Assembly: GCA_015499995.1 (NCBI GenBank)
Contig: JADNRV010000199.1
Location: 1-64,000, forward strand
Length of the DNA: 64,000 nucleotides
From: Flammula alnicola
Taxonomy: Eukaryota; Basidiomycota; Agaricomycetes; Agaricales; Strophariaceae
Reading direction: 5' to 3'
This document shows, piece by piece, positions 57,674-64,000 of the stretch (position 1 is the stretch's first letter; every line of letters starts with the position of its first letter). The translations under genes and the position numbers were made by a program. The notes under the pieces are model-generated. The model ran no database searches. It saw nothing but the letters and a program-made list of their open reading frames with translations, and was not told the origin of the DNA.

Positions 57674-57879
57674 ATGAAGCAAAAGATCGACGAAAGCGAT
57701 TGGGAGATTAAATTTACTGTATGTCATTCTGGAGTCTCACCCTTATCCCGTATATTAAAATCTTGCCGCAGCACGACCCACACATCGCGTATCCGCGCAT
57801 ATACAATGATTTATTCAGTGAGTCTTTCTAACCGTCTAGTTTCGATGACCATAACAATGCCTCTTAGCGCTCAAATCTC

Positions 57880-58762
57880 GTTCCCACCTCCTCAACTCTC
57901 TATCGCTCACGCCCTCACCCAATCAACCCCTCTCACACGTTACGAGACGAAAGCCCAACGCATCCTCTCTTCGCCACTTACGATGTCCATACCCAAACAG
58001 CTCGCAGCGTCAGGCGGCGTGGACAGCGTTGGCGAATACTTGCGGAACTACAAGAAGAGCGACACTTTCTTGAGCACGGATGCTGGTTTGACATGGCGAA
58101 TGATCACGCAAGGTACGCAGATATTCTTTTGAATGACATTTGAGCTGCTGTCTGAAAAGTTTCTTCTAGTACCCAAGCGCTCGAGGACGTCGGGAAGCAT
58201 ACTTCAAGCCGCCCTGTGCTATCTGGAAGCAATGGATGACGCCCATCTTGACCAATCGACGACCGGCGACGACCTGAAGACTGTCCGAGTTACCGACAAT
58301 GAAGCCGACGATTCAGATTCCATGCAGCAGCTTGGAGATGGAGACAATGTTTCTCTCTCCAGCCTGCTCGTAGAGCCTTCAACTTCGTCCGACTCCGCAC
58401 CGACGATGATATCATCGTCGCCTTCGTTGCCCTCCCCTCTTCTCTGCCCTCGAAACACCTTTCTAGCATCCCTCATTTTGGCATCGAAGTTTTTTCAGGA
58501 TAAATGCTACTCTAATCGTCCTTGGGCTAAGTTGTCCGTTCTACCCCCACGAGAAATCGGCCGTTGCGAACGCGCCCTTGGCCAAGCCTTGGAATGGTCC
58601 TTCTGGGTCGGAAAAGGTCCCATTCAGAAGCAGACCAGCTCGCCACCTACTCGCGCCATCATCAGATCTCAGAGCGAAAGCTTCGTACTCGCGACTCCAG
58701 TCGGCAACATCTCCGCTCCTTCTGTCAACAAATCACTGCGCGAATGCGCGACATTATGTTAA
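57880..58762 (+). pseudogene. Pcl-type cyclin fragment
   Basis: After a short N-terminal exon (STPLTRYETKAQRILSSPLT; SVGEYLRNYKKSDTFLS) and an intron, the frame reads VPKRSRTSGSILQAALCYLE, an acidic/Ser-rich insert, then RNTFLASLILASKFFQDKCY, WAKLSVLPPREIGRCERALG and LEWSFWVGKGP. This is the cyclin box of Pho85-type (Pcl) cyclins, which activate a CDK in phosphate and nutrient responses. It lies inside the 9.47 kb insertion. The start is unclear, and the frame ends at 58762 close to the beginning of the RNA14 fragment, so I read it as a captured gene piece. Confidence 0.6.
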
Positions 58763-58814
58763 ATGTGCATGCACCAGCTGCACCGCCCCCAGCACCACCA
58801 CCGTCGATCGTCAT

Positions 58815-60235
58815 CAGGGGACATTGAAAAAATTAGCGCGACGTATGACGCCCTGTTGAAGCAATACCCGAATAACGTATGTCGTGTTGTCGCCTCCGCT
58901 TTTGGTGGTTTTCCATTGTCGTTTCGTCGTCCTTAACAAAGCGATATGCATCTATCTCTCTCAGGCTACGACGCAAATTCAATATATCAGCCATTTCGTG
59001 AATGGATCCGTCTACATTTGAGCGTGCCACGGATCTCTTCAAGAAGTTTTTGATTCGATCTCCGTGTGTTGAACTTTGGATTTACTACCTGAATTACGTG
59101 CGGTACGCCGAACCGAATTTATAGTCTCGCCCTTTATCTAACACGAACACGTAGACGTATCAATGTCGAATCTACTCAGCGAGATGATGTCCGGATGTCG
59201 TACGAGTTCGCCTTGAATCACGTCGGGCAGGATAAGGACAGCGGGCAGATCTGGGGCGACTATATCCAATTCCTTAAGAGTGGCCAGGTACGTCAGTGGC
59301 ACACCTCTATTTTCCATCCTCTAACGAATGCTTATAGGCTACAACGACATGGGAAGAACAGCAAAAATGGACGCGTTACGCAAAGTCTACCACCGCGCTG
59401 TACAGATCCCGTTGGACAACGTTGAGCGTTTATGGCAAGAACTCGAGACCTTCGAAACCAATCTAAACAAAATCACCGCCAAAAAGTTCATGGCGGACCT
59501 CTCTCCGGCACACATGCAGGCCCGCACCGTCCTCCGCCAACTCATCAACCACGTCACCCCGCTTTACGCTTCAAACTCGCAAGAACTCTTCCTCCCGTCG
59601 CTGCCCAAATTCGATGCGTCCGAGCGGGCTCTCGTAGGAAAATGGAAAGCCTACTTGAAGTGGGAAGAGAGCAATCCGTTAGAGATCGAGGACAAGGACA
59701 AGGCTACGCTAATCACAAGGATACAAGGAGTGTATAGGAAGGCCGTGATTCGAATGAGATATTACACCGAAATTTGGTATGAGATTGCTCTTTCTTTCAT
59801 TCCATGTGTGCTTATCGTAACTTTACGCCCTCATTTCCTCTTCCCTTTCGCGATTCTTACTTGATCATACCTCCAGTTTCCTCTTAACATTCGCCTACGC
59901 CGAAGCCATGCAAATAAAAAAAAGATTTCGCCGATGTGCACGCCACGTACGAAAAATTCCTCGGCATCCTACAAGCAAACCTCGAGACCCTCCAACAGAC
60001 AACAAATTCCGCTAACACATCCTTTTCCTCAAACGTCCCAGGGCAAAATAACGGTGCCGGCAACGGCAACGCACCTGCCAATATGTCTGGAGGCGAGCCT
60101 GGGTCGAATAACTCCTCTTTCAACACACAAGCGTCGGACGAGAGGCCGAAAAAGACGACAGAGCTGCAGCGAGATTGCCAGATGTGGAGGGAGAGGATGA
60201 AGAAGAACTCGAGGAGGGCTGGGATCACATTGTAT
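58815..60235 (+). pseudogene. RNA14 (CstF-77) gene fragment
   Basis: HAT-repeat protein of the mRNA 3'-end cleavage complex, in pieces: GDIEKISATYDALLKQYPNN, then across an intron ATTQIQYISHFVN, PSTFERATDLFKKFLIRSPC, YEFALNHVGQDKDSGQIWGD, ALRKVYHRAVQIPLDNVERL, WQELETFETNLNKITAKKFM, and FADVHATYEKFLGILQANLE. Frame breaks lie near 59,005, 59,355 and 59,920, and the C-terminal half of the family is absent. Its introns are retained, so the sequence was copied as DNA, not from mRNA. It ends where GGGTA-rich repeats begin. Confidence 0.75.
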
Positions 60236-60284
60236 TGTAGCTTTTTTATATATAATGTTGTTATCATTTCATTTAGCCAACTTG

Positions 60285-60430
60285 CAGTAAAACCCGTCGC
60301 ATACCCGTTACCCATGCACCCGTGGTGGTTCAACCCATGGGTATGTGGGTATGGGTTTTGACGGGTAAGGGTACGGGTATGCGGCCCAAGGTATGCCTCG
60401 GGGCACCCGAGGGTTACCCGTGCATTTGCC
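60285..60430. repeat. GGGTA/TACCC-rich imperfect palindrome
   Basis: Clusters of TACCCGTTACCC, GGGTATGTGGGTATGGG and GGGTAAGGGTACGGG on both strands form an imperfect palindrome around 60,340. Similar short inverted motifs are common at ends of DNA transposons. It abuts the broken end of the RNA14 fragment and may be another small element or part of the right subterminal region of the 9.47 kb transposon. Confidence 0.5.
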
Positions 60431-60753
60431 TACAAATCTCACCCAGATCTGGATCCGTCGCCGTAGCTCTCTCAAATCAAGTGGAAGATGTGTATTTAGC
60501 CTGGTATTGGCCATCTATCTATGCAGTATACTCTATGTAGGCCAGCTGGATCGGCACCACCGCCTGCCGGCTCAACACCGTTGCAACGGTGGTCATTTGC
60601 CTTAACGGGTGTTATACCGGTCCGGCTGCTTGCTATAGCATCTGTTACAAACATTCTCGTTCTTATAGAAACCCGTTGTCACACCCCCTGACCGTTAAGG
60701 GGGTTACAATGCGTGACACCGCGTGACAACTAAAAATGAACTTTTGGGACAGT

Positions 60754-61235
60754 CACCCTGTAAATGAGAAAAACGAGGCATGATTAGCAAAAACAGCTTG
60801 TACTCAAGAACACTGAGTTTATACCTCAGCATAAAAATCCGCGATCTCATCCTTGGATAAGCCTAGAAGGTGTACATAATGATGCACCAAAAAGCGGTGA
60901 AGCTTGTTGAATAAAGCAGCATTAGCTAGCTGGCGAGCGACGTTCTGCAAGTGGACTAGTTGCTTCAAGAGATCAAGAAAGCGAGCGTCAGGGTCAGGAG
61001 TCAGATGGAGAACGAGGATAGGCTCCTAAAAGAAAATGGGGTAATTAAGCGAGAATCAAAAAGGGATTCAAACAATGAGGCGTACGCAAAGGAGGCCTGC
61101 ATGAAAGACCTCGCGTGCGAAGTCATTAATGTTGAGTGGACTTTGTTCCAAGGTATACTCGGAAAAATACAAAGCACCTGCCAAAGCATCGAGGGAAGCG
61201 GTAGGAATGGGTCGGAAGGTTGCAGGTGAAGCCAT
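60754..61235 (-). pseudogene. Cassette gene 2, copy B (transposon-interrupted)
   Basis: The start is at 61235 and exons 1 and 2 match copy A closely (MASPATFRPIPTASLDALAG; LGLSKDEIADFYAE). The Plavaka-type insertion separates these exons from the last one, which lies at 51250-51283 and reads VAEASTIRSA with its TGA at 51250-51252. The gene is thus split by 9.47 kb, right at the boundary between the last intron and the last exon. Confidence 0.65.
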
Positions 61236-61960
61236 CTGAATATTCAAGGACTGCTGCTCAAAACGCGTTCAAATCTGCATTAAATAACCAGAAGCGTAGA
61301 GCGCCTTGGCCGAATAAGGAAATAGCTAGTGCCTGCCCAAAGGGATCAAAAAGGGTCGCATGATGGCAGTGCAAGCCAAAAATGGCAACTAGTTTGATTG
61401 GCGATCAACGGAAACATATAACTCCGGCGCGATAATCAGAAGGCGCATGAACAAAAGACAAAGTCTTTAGGCACGAGGCATGGTGAAATTGCAAAAAGCA
61501 AGGCCTCAAGACAAAAATGCATGAGTTATGATATAGCTAGCTAAACAAATTTCGAGCTAGTTGTAAAGAGTAACTACAGTAGCATTTAAGAAAGATCCAG
61601 CCTAAAAAGCGAATTGAGAAAAAGCTAGGAGAGAAGGAGAGGAAAAATAACGAACTTGACAGCAGTTTCAATGTTGACTGACGCCTTACAAAGGTGGAAT
61701 AAGGTCGCGGATGATCGACTGAGATGATAAGATACGCGATCTCCGGGAAAACAAAAAGCAAGAAGCTCTTGTTCGGACTCCGCAATCGATGATAATATGA
61801 AATATACGTCAGGATGCGCGGCAACATATTCCGGAGAAAGGTGAAGGACGCACTAGGCAATAAAGTTAGACAAAGAGCGACGAAGTGTACAGCTAGGAGG
61901 CAAAAACGTACAGCGTCAGCAGCTAGCTGCCTAATAACATCCAAACCAACGGAATGAGCA

Positions 61961-62895
61961 ATACTTTTCATTCCTCCACTGATTCCTCCCAGAATGACCG
62001 GATTCCAGAGGAATGGACCGGAATCCACAGGAATGGACTCAATTCCGCAGGAATCCTGACCGGAATCCACAGGAATGACCAAAATTCCGGTTAGGACTTC
62101 AACTTGGTGGACTTAGACAGAACTCAGAGAAAAATATCACTCAAAGATTTTGCATCTTTCAGGAATTGAACCCAGAGCCTCGGAAGAAATCCAGTAGCTA
62201 ATATCCCAGACCATTTAACCATTAGACCAGAGAACTGTTGCCAATCTGCCAAAAACATCGGACTACATACCCTATCTATCTATAATATATTTGTAGATTG
62301 CGTAACCAATTCTGAGAGATTCAGGGTCAATGGGGTACCATTGGATTCAGAATTTTAAGGAGATTACAAATATGTATATGTCATCTCACTCGGGTAACTG
62401 AAATCACCTTATTTGGTCTGTTTTTGGGACCGTGGGAACTTTTTGCCAAAAAAAGTAACTGTAGAGCATGCTTCCAGAATCACAAATATATCAAAATCAT
62501 GTGACTAGCTGCTTTCATCATCGAGAAAAACGCAAAAAACTCGCCCAAAGCCGGCGGTTTTGAAAATTGCACTTGCTAAATATGAAATATCTTGATTAGA
62601 AATAGGTCCCACAGTCTTATTTTGATGTCATTTTATGTAATAGTGTGATATTTTCACATTGTTGCTAAAAATAACCATATTTCCTTTTTTGGAAAAACCG
62701 GATTCCGGTGGCCATTCCGTTCCGGCCATTCCTGTTGGGTATTCCGGTTGCAGCTTATTCCGGTCTGCATTCCTCCGGAATGAAATTTCGCATTTTGGCT
62801 GGCCTCTCAGCCAAAATGACCCAAAAATTATTCCTCCGGAATGACCGGATTCCGCAGGATTCTGGTAGGAATCAGTGGAGGACAATAAAGACCTC
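61961..62895. mobile_element. Miniature DNA element with subterminal repeats
   Basis: The 935-base insertion is flanked by GGAATGAGCA (61951-61960 and 62896-62905; up to 11 bases match with the preceding C). The uninterrupted copy A sequence at 46530-46545 (GGAATGACAAGCGC) is the empty site. The ends share CCTCCACTGATTCC inverted, and many GGAATCC, GGAATG and CCGGAAT repeats lie just inside. There is no transposase, so it is non-autonomous; the left end matches the element at 21009. An 8-11 base duplication fits hAT- or KDZ-like insertion, which was not tested. Confidence 0.85.
62160..62235 (-). other. tRNA-like segment inside the miniature element
   Basis: On the minus strand this region has an A-box-like TGGTCTAATGG (about 62,220-62,230) and a B-box GGTTCAATTCC (62162-62172) at tRNA-like spacing, with a possible T-arm CTGGGTTCAATTCCTG. 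No clear acceptor stem was found, so it is either a decayed tRNA or a tRNA-derived SINE head carried inside the element. Confidence 0.5.
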
Positions 62896-63420
62896 GGAAT
62901 GAGCAGCGCCAGGGCGTAAATAGTCTGCATCAAATTGCAGAGTCGCGTCTTTGAGGCGTGATAAAGTCGTGCCAATCAAGGAACAAGAAGAGATCGTCGT
63001 AGAATGATCAGAGTCAGCTGAGATAGTCGCCATGAGGGAAAGAACAAGAAATAGTGCGATTAAAAGCACAACTAGTTGCACCCTTTTATAAGCGAGATAA
63101 TCAGACGACGCCCAGAATGCAACTGGGGACAGTTGATTTCTCGTGGGGGGGAGATAGGAATGGCTAGCCGCAATTCCTAGCGATACTCCGGACTTACAAA
63201 GATAAAAACTGCGAACTAGCTGACTCCTAAGCAGCAAGTAAGCAGCTAGGACTTTGAAATAAACTAGGTCTTAGTAAAACAAAGACACAGTATGGACTTA
63301 GAAAGAAAAACTAGTCTACTATAAAGTCAAATCTTAGACTTGACTTAAGGTGTTAGAGACTTAGGTTTTGTGCTTAGGGTCACACCAGAGAATACAGCAC
63401 AAGAAAATTTATATTAACAA

Positions 63421-63544
63421 GTAGTGAGACTGTAAAGTCTCACTACTGACAAAAAGATATAAGGGGGACGACGATCTAAAAAGATCGCCGCCCCCAAGGC
63501 AAAAGTATCGAAGGGGACGATGATCTAAAAAGACCACCGCCCCC
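63421..63544. terminator. Three successive hairpins, copy B
   Basis: The equivalents of the hairpins at 47055-47177: GTAGTGAGAC/GTCTCACTAC at 63421-63446, GGGGGACGACGATCT/AGATCGCCGCCCCC at 63463-63495 and GGGGACGATGATCT/AGACCACCGCCCC at 63513-63544. The first is identical to copy A. The second has gained one G and the matching C. Confidence 0.7.
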
Positions 63545-63707
63545 GCAGCGTGCAACGTCCAAAAACTATATACGTGACGTTAAAAATAAAAGGCCCCCGT
63601 GAGCCGCCCAAGACACCCGCTACCGACCAATGAACGCAAGACAACGACAGAGATTTCTATATACAAATAAAAGAGGTATGAGGGAAAAGTCGGTATCGAG
63701 TAGAAAT

Positions 63708-64000
63708 CTACTGGTCGTCGGTCTCCATGTCATCGGGAGGGTCCTCGTGGTCGCTGCTCTGATCGCAAGGCTCCGTGTCTGGAAGCTGGCTCTCGACGTT
63801 GTGGGGAGAAGTGACGGCACGAGAAGAGGAATGCTCCTCGGCGACCGAAGACTCGACGGTGTGGAAGGCTTCAACCACGGCGTTGACAGCGTCAAAAGCG
63901 TCGACCGTAGACGAAGGATCCGCGGTAGGGCTGGCAAAGACGCGCTTGAGAGTTGACATAGGAGGGAAGCCACGTTCGGTGGCCGATTCATCGAAATAAG
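63708..64000 (-). CDS. Cassette gene 0, copy B (C-terminal part)
   Basis: The acidic C-terminus of a second gene 0: SSTVDAFDAVNAVVEAFHTV, EEHSSSRAVTSPHNVESQLP, ending DHEDPPDDMETDDQ with the stop at 63708-63710. The frame continues past the window's right edge. It is more diverged from copy A than the neighbouring spacer is. Confidence 0.55.
   Translation of the reverse strand, partial: YFDESATERGFPPMSTLKRVFASPTADPSSTVDAFDAVNAVVEAFHTVESSVAEEHSSSRAVTSPHNVESQLPDTEPCDQSSDHEDPPDDMETDDQ

Larger units (their letters stand above)
51284..60753 (+). mobile_element. 9.47 kb Plavaka-type KDZ transposon
   Basis: The insertion is inside cassette gene 2, copy B. Uninterrupted copy A (45323-45345) reads across the point, so the bounds are clear: host sequence ends GCCTCAGCCACA at 51283 and resumes CACCCTG at 60754, leaving a possible 2-base duplication (CA). 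Ends start TGTC on both strands, with a shared GCATTGTAAC about 40 bases inside each end, and short subterminal repeats (CGGCATTGCCGTTGT) near the left end. Contents are a transposase, a DUF6698-like gene and fragments of host genes. The weak terminal repeats and short duplication would fit CACTA-like behaviour of the Plavaka group; this is inference. Confidence 0.75.
61557..63033 (-). pseudogene. Cassette gene 1, copy B (element in exon 1)
   Basis: The start is at 63033 (MATISADSDHSTTISSCSLI). Exon 1 is interrupted by the 934-base element at 61961-62895 after LRPGAAHS and resumes GLDVIRQLAADA; the following exons read LSPEYVAAHPDVYFILSSIA and so on. The last exon lacks the copy A stop and continues a few residues to TAG at 61557-61559. 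It compares well with the intact copy at 46158-46670. Confidence 0.65.

Noticed and set aside
51284..60753. TET/JBP dioxygenase as cargo of the KDZ element
   Set aside because: Such genes are known on KDZ elements, so I looked for an HxD...H dioxygenase core in all frames; none is visible in either Plavaka-type unit.
1..64000. CRISPR arrays, bacterial operons or secondary-metabolite clusters
   Set aside because: The repeats are transposon-derived without regular spacers, genes carry spliceosomal introns, and no polyketide, peptide or terpene synthase is present.

Overview
The window is nuclear DNA of a basidiomycete fungus, almost certainly an Agaricomycete (mushroom-forming). The genes are dense in short GT..AG introns, and the mobile elements (Plavaka-type KDZ transposases, DUF6698 proteins, a Ty3/gypsy element with the protein style common in mushrooms) belong to that group. 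All calls come from reading translations and splice sites by eye; no searches were run.

Layout. Positions 1-13,508 are an ordinary gene-rich segment: an SPX-RING ubiquitin ligase (630-2597, +), the mitochondrial release factor RF1 (2839-4393, -), a CSC1/OSCA-type mechanosensitive channel (4496-8287, +), a small unknown gene (8554-8885, +), a probable proteasome assembly chaperone (9256-10304, -), a Cdc4/Mlc1-type myosin light chain (10624-11321, +) and a UBA-UAS-UBX protein of the FAF2/Ubx2 type (11542-13508, -). From there to the end the window is a nest of mobile elements.

13.5-22.9 kb holds a decayed Plavaka-type unit: a DUF6698 gene (14728-16277, -) and, upstream of it on the same strand, a KDZ transposase pseudogene with at least four in-frame stops (17393-20725, -). 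A DNA element with subterminal GGAATCC/GGAATG repeats and a GC-rich low-complexity core follows. 22.9-25.8 kb is a young palindrome made of two inverted copies of an LTR segment of about 1.26 kb. A decayed Ty3/gypsy gag-pol runs on + from 25,970 to 41,760. It is interrupted by a 6.7 kb non-LTR retrotransposon (26,911-33,590), a tRNA-headed SINE (35,148-36,264) and a 5'-truncated copy of the same LINE (37,641-38,385), each with its own target-site duplication.

Downstream of pol, on the opposite strand, lies a cassette of four small spliced genes of unknown function (called cassette genes 0-3 here; 41,890-49,306). A second, damaged copy of the cassette fills 50,474-64,000. The cassette and the gypsy element share a striking excess of the tetranucleotide CTAG, absent from host genes and from the nested elements, so they may be one retrotransposon carrying antisense, intron-containing accessory genes. 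The second copy is broken by a 9.47 kb Plavaka-type insertion (51,284-60,753). That insertion carries an apparently intact transposase, a following DUF6698-like gene, and broken, intron-containing fragments of two host genes (a Pcl-type cyclin and RNA14). The same copy also contains a 0.93 kb miniature element (61,961-62,895) with a clear target duplication. The two cassette copies act as each other's empty sites, which is why several insertion boundaries can be given to the base.
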